A DNA stretch of 64,000 nucleotides from Chrysogorgia sp. JL179-B06 (taxonomy: Eukaryota; Cnidaria; Anthozoa; Scleralcyonacea; Chrysogorgiidae): NCBI GenBank assembly GCA_035772405.1, contig JAYKKM010000193.1:1697501-1761500 (forward strand), read 5' to 3'. The notes below the pieces were generated by a model. The model worked only from the letters and a program-made list of their open reading frames with translations, was not told where the DNA came from and did no database searches. Below are positions 1 to 12,359 of the stretch, piece by piece; the stretch's first letter is position 1; each line of letters starts with the position of its first letter. Position numbers and translations under genes: made by a program.

Positions 1-1885
1 CAGTCAAAGAAGCACAAAAGGTAATGGCAGAAAAGAAGACTGAATCATCCATCATTCATCTTAACAAAGCCAAAGAAGACCTTGATACTGCTTATAAAGA
101 GGAACTAAAAACCTATGTCAATGGAAAGATTAACGTCATCACAAATGCCGCAGAAAACCGACTACCACGCCTTGCCTGGCCGAGACCGTGAATGAAATCA
201 CTGGCAGAAAGAACACACCAACTGGAAAGATAAAAGCTGACAACCCGGAAGAACGTCTCAAGAAATGGAAAGACCACTTTCACAACCTCCTTGGACAACC
301 ACCTGTAATCAAGAAACTTGAAATTACTCGAGTAATTCAGGAGACGTTACCAATCTACACTGAGGATTTCACGAAAGATGAATTTAAAAGGTGCATCAAA
401 TCCTTCACTAACGGTAAAGCAACAGGACTTGATGATATTCCGATAGAAGTCTGGAAGACAGAAGCACTGATAGATCCACTACTCGAAGTGTGCAACAAGA
501 CTTTCCATGGGGACAAACCGAAAATATGGGGCAGAAGCCGACTAATACCACTTCCAAAGCAAGGTGACTTGGTTTACACAAAGAACTATACCGTGGAATC
601 AGCTTAGCAGTGATTGCATCCAAAGTCTACAAGGAAATGCTACTTCAAAGGATAAGACCCCACTTAAAACCAATACTTCGCATAAACCAAAATGGATTTC
701 GACCAAACAGATCCACGCTCGCGCAGATATTAACTTTATGACGGCTAATTGAAGGCATTAAGGCTAAGAACTTACCAGCAGTGTTGACATTTGTTGATTT
801 TAGCAAAGCCTTCGACTCGATTCACCATGGAAAACTTATGGAAATCATGGAGGCTTACCACCACAAATCATAAATGCAGTAAAAATCTTATACCAATAGG
901 ACACAGAAGCTCAGGTATTGTCACCAGATGGCGAAACAGATTTCTTTAAGATATCTGCTGGCGTACTCCAATGGGAGGGACACTTTAGCACCTCTACTTT
1001 TCATCTTAACACTTGACTATGCAATGAGGAAGGCAACATCCAACCCTCGTCAAACAGGTTTTACCCTGTATCCTCGTCGTCGGAGAAGAAACCCTGAAGT
1101 AATATTAACGGACATTGATTTTGCAGACGACATTGCCTTGTTACCTGATACAATTGAGAAGGCTCAACTTCTATTACTGAGAGTCGAAATAGCAGCTGAA
1201 TCTGTTGGTCTTCATGTGAATGTTACAAAAACCGAGTACATGCTGTACAACCAAGGTGAAAGTGACATTGTAATACTTACAGGAGAATGCTTGAAGTGTG
1301 CTGAAGACTTCAAATACCGTGGTTCACGGATTAACTCCTCAGAGACAGACATGGTCACTCGAATTGGTATGACATGGGCTGCAGCAAACAAAATGGACGC
1401 GATATGGAAATAAACACTGAGTAGGAAGCTTAAAATCCAATTTTTCAGAGCAACAGTGGAGAGCGTTCTTCTATACGGGGCTGAAAATTGGACATTTGAA
1501 ATAAAGTATGGAGAAACATCTTGATGGCACTTACACTAGGCTGCTAAGAAAAGTACAAGACATTTCCTGGAAAGAACACAAAACAAATGACTATCTGTAT
1601 GACAACTTAGATTCCATTACTAATGTTATCAGAAGTCGGCGGTTGAGTTTTGTAGGGCATGCATGTCTGGAGAAGTGAGCAACAAACGCTACACCAACTG
1701 CTTCTATGGGATCCCACACATGGAAAAAGATCAAGAGGGCGCCCACACACAACATACCTAGATAAAATGAGCAGAGACAAATCTAGAGAAAGAAGAACTT
1801 GATACAGCAATGCAGGATCGGGTCGTGTGGAGGAAAATAGTCAAAGGAGTCCGAGTTCGCTCAACCCGATAGATAGATAGATCAT
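1..1885 (+). pseudogene. Decayed non-LTR retrotransposon (LINE), 3' part with reverse transcriptase
   Basis: Several plus-strand frames carry consecutive pieces of one reverse transcriptase. At 188-607 lies the typical segment GKATGLDDIPIEVW followed by LPKQGDL. At about 787-820 is palm motif A (FVDFSKAFDSI) with its catalytic Asp, and at about 1117-1145 the motif DFADDIALL, equivalent to the catalytic YADD box. The frame changes at least three times and is interrupted by stops, so the element is dead. It begins outside the window. The likely 3' end is at about 1865-1885, where a short run of GATA units follows the coding part, a common tail type for such elements. The family resembles LINEs abundant in cnidarian genomes; the clade is not assigned. 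Confidence 0.85.
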
Positions 1886-2389
1886 CTTGTTCATGAAAAT
1901 GGATAAAGAAAACGTTGCTGATGATTCTACAAGGATGCAATTGAATTTATTAATTTACTTGCATGATCGTGCTTCGAAGGTGAAAAAAACTAAGTATGTC
2001 TCGGTTTTCATGCACACTAGTAACTTAACTGATGAAATCACTTTGACGATTAATGTATTGGAAGTTGCTACTTTTCAGGAGTTGTCAGTTGCCATGGCCT
2101 ATGTGTAGATCCAGTAGAGGTTCTTCTATTTCGTTCTCTATTTCCTTTCGTTTCCTCAATGTTTTGCAGTAACTCAGCATAACATCAGGCGACACTCCAT
2201 CCCCAAAACAAGTGTTGCTTAAATAAACGGGTTTTTCTCGCCTTACTTCGGCACAAGTTTTTTCAGCTCTTTTTAGTTTTAGAGAAATTTGTTTTTTTTG
2301 TCGCATTTTTGGTCAATTGAAAGACGCCATTTTTGTTCTGATTACGGGCGAATGCGGCCGCTCCCATTTCATCATATAGCATGACGATA

Positions 2390-2480
2390 TGACAATAGCA
2401 AAGATAAAAGGCGGTGAACTGCCGAGATTTTAGAAACAAAATACTGACGTTTCGAGCGGAGCTTACAACCCTCTGTATAA
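2390..2480 (+). repeat. Dispersed repeat, GACGTTTCGAGCG family, copy 1
   Basis: The block contains 'gaactgccgagatttta', 'aaaatactgacgtttcgagc' and a following 'ccctctg'. The same word order recurs at 3655-3735 and, more diverged, at 30710-30790, and the core also occurs inside the hairpin at 5847-5964. It is a short interspersed repeat of unknown class. Confidence 0.6.
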
Positions 2481-3204
2481 AACTTAATCCGATTTGAAAT
2501 TCCTTTCGAGGAAGTTTATAATTAACTTTGATGATGTAGAAAACATTTAACATTTTTCAGAAAAACTAACTTTCGGAAGGCCGATTTTTCTTGCAGCTAG
2601 TTCCATGAGGAATTGTGATCCAAGTTCCCGACGGGGGCCGTAGAGGCCCCTCGCTAGTACTCAAGTAGTGGTGGCGCCAGAAGGATTTGTATTTGAGACT
2701 TTTGACGATATTTTAGGAACACTGTTATATAATCATGACGTCTATATACTCGCGCGTCAGATGTGTCCTAATTTGGATTATAAAATAAAAACATATGTGT
2801 AAATGAATACTCGGAATACTAATAAGGCTTCAAGACAAAAGGAAACAAACGTTTTAGCAGTAGACAACCCAACCTCGTACCCAGGGCATTTTGCCTTCGG
2901 CTGGTCCATTCTATAATGCGATTGGCTTGTCATAAAACATCTAAATCTTTTTCTCTTTTTCTTCATAAAAATGTATTCATCTAAATCTGAATGTTGTCTT
3001 TAAATTGCACAACAAATTAGAAGTGATAGCTTTCGCTAAATTGGATATATGCTTCTTCATACCTTTTTTAAGAGATAACCATGGATGTATGGTAAATTAT
3101 TAATCTTGTTAGCTGCTTTTATGCCGAGATATGCTGACATGAACAACTCTGATTATTTCTCAATTATTCAGGTCAATAGGCAATGGAAGACCACAAAAAT
3201 TATC

Positions 3205-3300
3205 ATATCTAAACACCCAGAAATTCTGGGTGTCATGTGACCAGTCGATCCCAGGTCCATTTTCGCCGACCTTCCACCGACAACCATCTCCAAGGCCCAT
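3205..3300 (+). repeat. Dispersed repeat shared with 36878-36965
   Basis: Shares 'aaacacccagaa', a following 'tctgg.tgtcat', then 'gatcccagg.ccattttc' and 'gccgacc' with the segment at 36878-36965. This shows a common repeat family. No termini could be defined. Confidence 0.55.
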
Positions 3301-3654
3301 GTCAAACGTCGAACTTCTCATGTACCGAACCTAATAGCACTCCGTCGAGATGACGATCGAATGAGATGTTTGTCCGCTTTTACCCATAATTATTGCGGCC
3401 ATAACAAAAGAAAATAGCTCATTTGCAATCATTTGTGAGTCAAATTTGGTTTGTTTGTCCGCATTTTGAGCTATTAATAGCAGCCAGACGCCACGCTATT
3501 TCACTTGACTTTCGTGAATTCATTAGTGTACTATATATAGAGTCCACTGCTAAGACTTTTTCGGTTTCCTTATGTCTTGAGACTCTGTTAGTATTTCCTA
3601 TGTACAAGAACAAACTGTCTCGTTGACGTTGAGTTCCCAGGGACGTATAATAAA

Positions 3655-3735
3655 TACAAAGCGAAAAGGTGCTGAGCTGCCGAGATTCCTAGCAATAAAA
3701 TACTGACGTTTCGAGCGCAGTCCTTCATATCTCAT
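3655..3735 (+). repeat. Dispersed repeat, GACGTTTCGAGCG family, copy 2
   Basis: Contains 'gctgagctgccgagatt', 'aaaatactgacgtttcgagc' and a following 'cagtccttca', matching the copy at 2390-2480 and the weaker one at 30710-30790. Confidence 0.6.
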
Positions 3736-5846
3736 TCGATGGTTTGGCAGACAATATACGGGCAGGCATTTTACTCGTTTCTCGAAACTCTCATTACCCT
3801 CTTGTGAAAGGGGGGCGAAAGGGGGTATTGGAAGCGCGCTAGGTGTGGCACTCTTATGAAAAAGAGAACTGCTACTGTACTTTGCCGGCCTTTTCCCAAT
3901 TGTAACTCTGTTGTTGGACTCTGTACGTTTTGCCACTTGTAATGACAAGGTAAGTTAGTTGAAAGAGAAACATGACGCTTGACATTCAATGATGTTATAG
4001 AAAAATTAGTAATTAATTTTAAACATGACAACACTTTGGTGGAGGCGAAACGTACTTAGTCCTTGTTTTCCTGTAGCTACTAGCTCATAACAAAATCTAG
4101 TTCCTAAGAATCAGTATGCGTAATATTACAACATCGGAGACATTCACGACCCACCTATATACAATTTATTCAATCCATCACAATATCAGTATAAATGGTC
4201 CAAGAAAACTAGTGAAACACACACATTTCATGTTATTATAGTCTTTATTTATTATAACTTTGTCACCTAACCTTATGATTTTTGCAACGACAATCCAATT
4301 ATAGCTGTAGAAGTCAGCATTCAGATTGTGCCATCCGATCGCTTAGTTGACTGCACACGTTTCTTGAGACTTTTCTCGTTTTTATACGAAGTTGCTGTCT
4401 TCCTCGAAAGGCTCACCCAATGTAATCGTTATTATTACACACACAACTCCTCCACTATCTGAACGTCTTCCGTTGGTGGCGAGGTAACAATATCTGACAA
4501 CGAACGTGCCGTGCACAATCTTAATTGTCCAAATTCCTCTCGAGATTTCGATCGCATTTCCTGTTTCAATGTATGAATAATGAAGTGAGCTTCAAAACTG
4601 CGATAACAGAGATTGTTGAACGGACGATCCAATAATTGACAAGTTGATTGTCATAGGTCAAACTCTAATTATCAGTAAATATTACGCATTCAAATAAGTT
4701 GGATCAAACTTAGGAATATTGACTTGTATTTCAGTAGATTTTTAGAGATAAAAAACCTCTCAGATTGCACTTGCAGAAATCAAACGAGCAGCTGCGCAAA
4801 TGAACTAAAGCCGTAAATGGTTTGAAATAAATTGGAATATAGCAGTAAATACATGGCTTCTTGGGGACGTGTAGTTACTGACTTCAGTTCCATGTATAGC
4901 GGCTGCATAATATTTTAAACCCTCTTTAAATAAGATTATTATTATTTCACTTTTACAGTTGTTATTTGTTTACGACATTTTATCTGGGAATGGGAAAAGT
5001 TTTAGAAAACACAGGTGCCTGTAATTGTTCCACATCTCGAATAGAAGAAATCACTATGGGATACTTGAGAGGAAAATAAGCAACCGTTTTAAAATGATGA
5101 TTTAAACAACGGTAATAAAAACATACAATAATTTATTCATCGCTGGCGGTGGTTTGTGGTTATTGAAATGCAGCTGAATGCTTGTCTAGTATACTTGAAA
5201 CGTGTCTATCGAAAAACCTCATGTAAACAGCCAGTTATCAAAGTTGATCGAACTTTACCGATACCGCAATACATACATACGGGTCGAATTAACTTAGCAA
5301 ATTAAAATAACTTTGAACATAACCGGAATCAGCTCATTATAATATATGAAGGGAAATTTCCACTTCAAACAGTGATTTCGCGCCTCACCAGAGAATAAAT
5401 TAACGGCAAAAAAATGCGTTAGGGAAATTGGGCTTCGAACGCCACTTCGCAGGGACTTTCAAAGCGAAGCAAATCTCGTCAATATGACGCCATGCCTTGG
5501 CAGGGAGTTAGCAAACTGGAAAATTTTTTTCGAACTCATTTATAATTCATGCTGCCAAAAACAAAGAAAATACTAATATGAAATCAAAGGAAGATTTTAC
5601 ATAATTATATCGCCTACTTTCATATTGGTTTTCTCTCAAAATACAAGTTCTTTTGAGAAGTTATTTCAAACACTCGCAAAGAGTTCTTTTTCCAATTTCA
5701 AGATCGTCAAAAACCTAGGGCTAGGCTATACGCCTCGCTTTTGAACCGTTTGACGTAAACTGCCCAAGCCTGTTTGGCGAGACAAAATGTCTGGTTCTCA
5801 CTGATCGTTAGGCAGTGTAGAAATACAAATCAAATATCTAAATAAG

Positions 5847-5964
5847 TTGGTGTACTGCAGAAATAGCGTGTAAGTTGTCTAACGTTTCGAGTGAAGGCCC
5901 TTGTCAGTTGTCACGTTTCGCTCGAAACGTTAGACAACTTACACGCTATTTCGGCAGTACACCA
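5847..5964. repeat. Foldback element with about 43-bp arms
   Basis: The left arm starts 'ggtgtactgcagaaatagcg' and ends in 'aacgtttcgag'. The right arm is its reverse complement ('ctcgaaacgtt' to 'gcagtacacc') with one or two mismatches. The arms are separated by about 30 bases. It is a snap-back structure, probably a non-autonomous DNA transposon. Confidence 0.7.
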
Positions 5965-6602
5965 ACCTTTTTAGTATGCGGGGATGCAGCGTGTATAAAA
6001 AAACGAAACCTGCATAAAATAATTAGTATTATTTTAAAACAATCTATTGTGGTACCGTTTGAAAGCCCTATAGACACATCTGAGCCACCGCGGATGCGTT
6101 TATGTCTTTCAAACTACCACATTAGGTTGATTTAAAAGATCAACTAATTACTCCGCCTCCCCGTAGGGTAGCGCGGAGGTTTAAAATGGCCGCGTCTGTT
6201 TTCGTCGTCGGTGTCAGAAACTGACACGTGCACAATTTCCTTGTGAATTGTGTATATCAAGTGACATCAATAGACATTTAGGGACTTTATAGTCTTGAGA
6301 TGCAGTTCCATCATTAACCCCCCCATTTATTTTGCCACCTTCATGTGTATAATATTTCGTTGCCTGCAGGCGAAGTGAACGCCTGAGCAGGCGTCTTGTT
6401 ATTAATCTTATGCCGGTTTCGTTTATTTTATACACACTGTAGATACGGGAGCTTTTGACATGTCAGGGATCGAACATCTATATATGCATTGTCGTCTACC
6501 TCGCCAAGCTCGCACATTCACTACTTCAACATTACATTTACGGATAAATTGTGTCATCAATCGAACCAGTACATCACCGCATTGCCACCGCTGTATATAT
6601 AC
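5965..6602. other. No feature recognised
   Basis: Short frames only and no domain signature. I see nothing that I can name in this stretch. Confidence 0.5.
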
Positions 6603-6862
6603 GGAGCTCGTGGCTGGGCTCTCGGCGGCGGCTTCCGTGGCTCGGTGGTCTTAGCCTGCGTGCAGACTCTACAATCCAGAATGATCTATATCATTCTGGA
6701 TTGTAGAGTCTGCACGCAGGCTAGGTGGTCTGGGCACTGCACTGGCGTCGCAGATTCGCGGGTTCAATTGCAGCCGGAAGGCCTTGATGTTGCATTTTTC
6801 ACAACTGCATGGTCCGGGTTTGGTCTTAAAATGTATATATTCCAACACTCGAAATTTTGCTT
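6603..6862 (+). repeat. tRNA-derived SINE copy, interrupted
   Basis: Reads 'gctctcggcgg', 'ccgtggctcggtggtc' (box A-like), then after an insertion 'gcactgcactggcgtcgcag' and 'gcgggttcaattgcag' (box B-like), followed by a tail containing 'aaaatgtatatattccaaca'. The A- and B-box arrangement indicates an RNA polymerase III promoter of tRNA origin. Related copies lie on the minus strand at 7372-7545 and in the tandem array at 7547-8180. This copy is split by the 72-bp hairpin at 6652-6723. Confidence 0.75.
6652..6723. mobile_element. 72-bp perfect snap-back MITE with 8-bp target duplication (hAT-type)
   Basis: Two perfect 34-base arms, beginning TAGCCTGCGTGCAGACTC and ending in its exact complement, surround a 4-base loop (ctat). 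The octamer GGTGGTCT is present directly on both sides, at 6644-6651 and 6724-6731. An 8-bp target duplication is the hallmark of hAT superfamily insertion. It sits inside a SINE and splits its promoter region. Confidence 0.85.
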
Positions 6863-6891
6863 CACCATAAATTCTTGGGGCCTATTATTTC

Positions 6892-7040
6892 ATGATTGAG
6901 TCGGTTTTCTTTGATGTACCCATAAAGCCCTATGAATACTAATTAGATAAGAAATGAAGAAAAAAACTAGGAAAATCTTTGTCCAAGGTGGAAAAAACAA
7001 GGAAAATCTTTGCGGAAAACCTCCTCAATCATGAAATAAG
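6892..7040 (+). repeat. Dispersed repeat shared with 35716-35850
   Basis: Both loci share 'atgattgagtcggttttctt', 'tgatgtacc', 'aagaaatgaagaaaaaa', 'aaaatctttgtccaaggtgg' and 'aaacctcctcaa', in that order. No clear termini; class unknown. Confidence 0.65.
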
Positions 7041-7371
7041 TCCTTCGGGCTTTATATAGCATAAATCCCTCGTTCTCAGGATTTATCTTTTACTGTATCA
7101 CGGACTGTGAGGATTTTTTCTTTTGAGGATTTGAGCATGACTATCGTCCATGTATCGTCTGCCACTCATTCTTGGCTTAAACATTTTAGATTAATATAAA
7201 ATATTTTGCCAACATTTTTTGCGTAACAAAATCATGTTGCATACAAAAAAAGTTAACAGCAGAGCGTACAGATTCTATTTTTAAACACAACATGCGGAGA
7301 AACAAACTGACCTATTAAATACGCAAGAAAGTTGGTTGGATGTCCAACATTAATGTTTGATAAGGGTTAAC
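7041..7371. other. No feature recognised
   Basis: AT-rich sequence without a supported frame or repeat. Confidence 0.5.
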
Positions 7372-7545
7372 GGTGAAGAAAATTTCGAGTGTTGGAATAT
7401 ATACATTTTAAGACCAAGACCAGTTGCGAAAAATGCAACAACAAGGCCTTCCGGTTTGAATTGAACCCGCGACCCTGCGACGCCAGCGCAGTGCTCTGAC
7501 CACTGAGCCACGGAGACCACCGCCGAGAGCCCAGTCTGATGCACT
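7372..7545 (-). repeat. tRNA-derived SINE copy, most complete in the window
   Basis: On the minus strand it reads 'gctctcggcggtggtctccg', then 'tggctcagtggtcagagc' (box A), 'actgcgctggcgtcgcag', then 'gcgggttcaattc' (box B), and a tail with 'aaaatgtatatattccaaca'. This copy keeps both internal promoter boxes, unlike its neighbours. Confidence 0.75.
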
Positions 7546-7546
7546 A

Positions 7547-8180
7547 GTTATCTGTATATAATTGTGGTAATGCCGGGAGAAAAATTCGGTATATTACAAG
7601 TAATATTTGAAGTTTCACTTGATCAAACTGCATGTTCTAAGGATTTATGATGAAGTAAATTTCGAGTGTTGGAATATATACATTTTACGACCAAACCCGG
7701 ACCATGCAGTTGCAAAAAATGCAACATCAAGGCCTCCGGCTGCAATTGAACCCGCGACCCTGCGACGCCAGCACCGCCGAGAGCCCAGTCTGATGCACTA
7801 GTTATCTGTATATAATTGTGGTAATGCCGGGAGAAAAATTCGGTATATTACAAGTAATATTTGAAGTTTCACTTGATCAAACTGCATGTTCTAAGGATTT
7901 ATGATGAAGTAAATTTCGAGTGTTGGAATATATACATTTTACGACCAAACCCGGACCATGCAGTTGCAAAAAATGCAACATCAAGGCCTCCGGCTGCAAT
8001 TGAACCCGGGACCCTGCGACGCCAGCACCGCCGAGAGCCCAGTCACTAGTTATCTATATATGTAATGGTGGTAATGCCGGGAGAATAATTCGGTATATTA
8101 CAAGTAATATTGGCATTTCACTCGATCAAACTGTATATTCTAAGGATTTATGGTAAAGAAAATTTTGAGTGCTGGAATAT
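7547..8180. repeat. Tandem array, 254-bp unit, about 2.5 copies, each holding a SINE
   Basis: The segment from 'gttatctgtatataattgtg' to the SINE end repeats with a period of 254 bases (for example 'atgttctaaggatttatgat' recurs exactly one period later). A third, diverged partial unit runs to about 8180. The embedded minus-strand SINE copies lack the box A part seen in the copy at 7372-7545. The shared deletion shows that duplication followed it. Confidence 0.8.
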
Positions 8181-8691
8181 ATGAGGATATACAATAACCA
8201 ATGTTAACAGCTAGGTAACCGCGTGCTGTACATGATCGAGGCAAGCACGTGGTGAGAGGAGCAGGCCTGGAGACTGGCACGAACTGTCGCGCACTGCCAT
8301 TAGCACACTTGCTTGAATAGCGGTGTCACGCAATCTCAAGAGCTCCACGAAATTGCAAACCCACCATCCCACCCTTTAATCAAATCTACAAAGTCCGGTA
8401 AGTTCCACCAATTTATTGGTGTGAAGGTGTAACCTGTCCCGAGGGGGTGGTCAGCTCAAGATACCACCTGGATCTTAACCTGAATCCACGTATCACTACT
8501 CGCTCCAGTCCAAGGCCCCTTCAGCCAACGGCTTACACCTAACCAACCAGGCGGGTAAGTAAGGTGAACGAAAGTGGAACTGATCCCAGCGCCACTGATC
8601 CACTGAGGCCGCCACCAAAGATTCCATTCTTTATATATAAGGCGTAAATATTACTTTAAGTATTTCCCACTGAAGAGGTGAACGAAAATGT
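8181..8691. other. No feature recognised
   Basis: No supported frame or repeat boundaries. Confidence 0.45.
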
Positions 8692-8943
8692 TCCCTTTCG
8701 TAAACTGTCGTCCCTTTCGTAAACGGTCTTTGCCATCCTGAACGGTATTTGCCATCCTAAACAATGACCCCGATACCCCTGAATCCTAACCCCCCGGAAT
8801 TCTTTACTAATATATACGGAAAAACTGTGTCAAGCTGTGATAGTGTTGCCAAAAATTCAGGAGGGTTAGGATTCAGGGGGGTTGGGGTCATTGTTTAGGA
8901 TGGCAAAGACCGTAAGGTATGGCAAAGACCGTTTACGAAAGGG
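8692..8943. repeat. Foldback element, long imperfect inverted arms
   Basis: The left arm has 'tccctttcgtaaacggtc', 'tttgccatcctaaacaatga' and 'cccctgaatcctaacccccc'. The right arm reads the complements in reverse order ('ggttaggattcagggggg', 'tcattgtttaggatggcaaa', 'gaccgtttacgaaaggg'). About 55 bases separate the arms. Probably a non-autonomous DNA transposon. Confidence 0.75.
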
Positions 8944-9041
8944 AAGACTATGCAGTCTTCCCTGCAAAACGTCGGGAGAAAATCTTGTATGTCTGAAGAA
9001 GTCTAAAAAGTTCCACCAGACATGATATCTAAAACCTTTAT

Positions 9042-9068
9042 TTATATATATTTATATATATTTATATA

Positions 9069-9150
<82 letters not shown>

Positions 9151-9153
9151 TGG
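9042..9153. repeat. TTTATATATA and (TA)n microsatellite
   Basis: Four units of tttatatata followed by an uninterrupted TA run of about 80 bases. Frames here carry no meaning. Confidence 0.95.
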
Positions 9154-10635
9154 TCTGAACTATAAATTGTCCAATCAGAGAGCTAGATTTGTACCACGTG
9201 ACCAGTCAATTTAAACTCGAATTCCCCGCAGGCTATTAAGATATAAAGTGTTATATTTCTCGCGGTTAAAAATCAGCAACAAAGATGTAAAAGTCACAAA
9301 ACAACAAGCGGTCAAAAAGAGATTAAAAACTTAAAACAAAGAACTTAAAAACTTATGGTAGTACTTATTTATTTCATGTTTTTGCGTTTAGGAATAATTG
9401 TGGAACACATTCGACAAGACCCATCCATACACACTTGCACTTTCACAATTCACACGTACACTTTTCTTTATCACTTTTATTTCACAATCATTACTAATCC
9501 ATCGAGCAACGTTAACCCCGGTTGCATTTCAAAGTCCAAATTATATTGATAAGAATCTTATATGTCTTTTGTTTCGTCTCCTTGTGCCAAAGTCCATTCG
9601 AACAAAAATGTTAAATCAAAATGGGGTGACAAACGGTCGAACACGCAAATTGGATAAATGTTGTCAAACGATGCTTGATAGTTTGGCTTTTGTGTGAACG
9701 AGGCAGTTTATAAAACGAATGATAAATCGGCCAAGTCGTATCAGTAAATGTATATTTTATCTGTTTATTCATATATGTATATTGAAGTGAATTTGGGGTA
9801 ATAGCTTAGTCTAGACACTCCGAATTTGCTTCGATGCTCACGAAACAATAGCTCCTAGTCAAAGTTGTGCAATAGATCGTACACTACAAGCGGTAATCTG
9901 AAATCCTGCAATCTCGATTTCAAAACGTTATTCCGGGGCACAAAACAAATTGAAACATAAGAAATTCGGAAAAGGTCTATTTGTTTCCAAATCTAGCTAA
10001 AAATCAAAAGCAGCCTGTGATGATAATCTATTTTTGTCACAAAAATTCTAAAGTTTCCGTAGTTACTAGGGCTATACTGTGGTAGCCGAGTCTATTTGGT
10101 GGCATTCCTGCAGTTATTTTTTTATTTTTCAGGTCAACAAATTGCAATTATTGCATGATCCCGATTGGCTTTGCAAAACTACGCGGTGTGCTCATCTATA
10201 CATGCGTCATGTTCTTTTGTCGCTATTGCTCGAGTGTTCGCTCAAACTATACAAGAAATATAGTATATTTGTGATAAGATATATGGCTGGCAAGTATCTT
10301 GATCATAAACACGCTCACAAAGTTCACGCCGATCACGGTAGACGGCCTTCACTAAAAGATGACGAGCGATTTCGGAACGGGTTGGTCCGCGATCTCGATA
10401 ACCGTACGCTGATATGTACTCGATCAATTTGATTACATGTTGTTTTTTTAATTTATGTTAACAAACTTATGTTTAAGTGTGTTATTGAATGTACTGAAGA
10501 ATATGTTGCTCAAATACTCTAAATCGAAGAGCATTGATGACGAAGTGAACTTTGAAGTGACAGGCAAACATGCTGTTGTTATGATATTAATACACGAAGA
10601 GACTCGGGTATTGTTAGGCAAGACCACAGAATAAC
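9154..10635. other. No feature recognised
   Basis: Frames of up to 117 residues occur (for example 10079-10432) but show no known motif, no codon or context support, and no paralogue elsewhere in the window. I see nothing that I can name. Confidence 0.45.
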
Positions 10636-11249
10636 TTAAAGAGTGAGTGTCAGGGTAGTGCTTTGCGCTTGTGTTTTTGTTTTCATACGAATTGATTGCA
10701 ATGTGAACTCTAGATTTATTTGGAAATGTTGAAATTGGAGTATGATCCTGACTTCGGGACGTTATGAAGTTAATGTTCAAGACGATTTGAATAGTTGCGG
10801 TTCGCTATAGCTTGTTTGTGAACCACTATGGGCCACGCACAACGCCGTTTCTGACGAACAAGCTGGCCCGGATGGTTTTAGCTCCTGAATCTTTGCAAAT
10901 TCAAATGAACAAAACATCAGAAGAAACAAAATATCTTTCTTTTCTAGTCACTCATCAAACACTTCCATTCGCAAACTTATTCGCGCTGTTTCAGCAGCAT
11001 AACCCGGCCTTCCACGCTTCGGAGGCGAAGCGCTCGTAGCAGCTTCTGTGTATCGAAAAGATTACTATTAGTAAATGATAAATTTTACGAAAAATATCAC
11101 AATAATTGATCACTCAGGTATGGATAATTTATAAGAAGGATTGATCAAATATCGACGGATTCGTTTGTGAACTGAAATAGGCGTCCCATAAAATGGCCGC
11201 CAAGAAGAAAACAAGCGCGCAAAGCACTACCCTGACACTCACTCTTTAA
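10636..11249. mobile_element. Non-autonomous DNA transposon with TTAA target duplication (piggyBac-type)
   Basis: TTAA lies at 10636-10639 and again at 11246-11249. Inside them are complementary ends: AGAGTGAGTGTCAGGGTAGT on the left and its complement ending in CTCACTCT on the right, extending about 30 bases. Target choice and duplication of exactly TTAA is the piggyBac superfamily signature. The 606-bp interior has no transposase frame. Confidence 0.8.
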
Positions 11250-12359
11250 GAAAGTATTTATTAGACTTGCTTGTATTAGTATCTTACAGTTATGAATCTA
11301 AAGTGTCAGGTACAAATAGTGTAAAATTAAAGTGGTTCCATATAAGGTTTATCATGTGACTAAGAATTTTATTAAACTAAATATAGATGACTATTGACTA
11401 TTTACAATATAACAGTATGAACGCTAACGCTGTATGTAAATACGTTACATGTTCTAAGGTAAACTGTAATATTTTTGATGAGCTTTATTGCCTGTATTGT
11501 TTATTGTTCATACAAAATAAAGTCGATACTATTCAACACTAACAGTTTAATGTTTTATACATATCAAGTATATATTATGTATTTCATATTTATATCTTCG
11601 ATCATCTACTACTATGCAGTACTGTCACATATTATGCCTAACAAATCAGGAAACATGTTGCCATCGAATAACCATGTTTCACTTGATATTTTACATGTAA
11701 ACGAGATTCCAAAATGTTCTTGGTTCTTGGACAAAGTTGGCGAAAAAGAGAATTACATGCAGTATGCCATTCTCATGCCATCCTAAACGTAGCCCGAGTT
11801 TGTCGTTATTATTATATATTATTAAAAGAGAAAGGAAACACTATCGTGTCCGCGCTGGTTTTAAATGGAATAAAAAATCATCCTGATTTACATAAACTTT
11901 ATCTTACTGCGGTTTGAGGTGCATATAAAGCGAAATTTATTCAGTTTTTAAATGTCCAATATGCATTATTTAGAACATATTATTGAACAGAAACATTATT
12001 TAAAACGTAATAATCCCACTGAAATAGGCTATAAAAGAACGAACATTTCAGCCAAAAAGTGGTCACTTTCATATAAGTCCATTTTAGCCTTGTTATATAT
12101 ATACATTTGAATATATGCGAATCTTACTGATAAAAGTGTCTTATTGCATCTGTTGCCAAGATGTTATCGAGCGTTGCCAGTTCGGTGAAACATTCTGCTT
12201 CGATCACTGTCACTTCTAGAGTATTTTCATCTGAGATCAAGGATTGTTTTTAAGATACTGATAATTACTTTCAAAGCATGGCGAGGCACCTATTTATATT
12301 ACTGATTTACTAACTAAATATAAACCTACTCGTACTTTAAGATCATCTAACGGCGAAAT
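11250..12359. other. No feature recognised
   Basis: AT-rich DNA; frames of about 100 residues at 11475-11786 and 67 residues at 11714-11917 show no known motif. Confidence 0.45.

Larger units (their letters stand above)
1886..5846. other. Gene-free stretch with scattered short repeats
   Basis: No frame here shows a recognisable domain. The 73-residue frame at 1887-2108 and others are short and have no features to support them. The stretch holds members of two dispersed repeat families listed separately (around 2390-2480 and 3655-3735; around 3205-3300). The rest is AT-rich DNA in which I see nothing definite. Confidence 0.5.

Noticed and set aside
6603..7545. A- and B-box sequences that could be tRNA genes
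   Set aside because: No complete cloverleaf or acceptor stem pairing could be seen, and copies share long non-tRNA tails, so they are SINEs.
10079..10432. 117-residue frame as a possible host exon
   Set aside because: No recognisable domain, no splice or neighbouring exon support, and a surrounding field of repeats.
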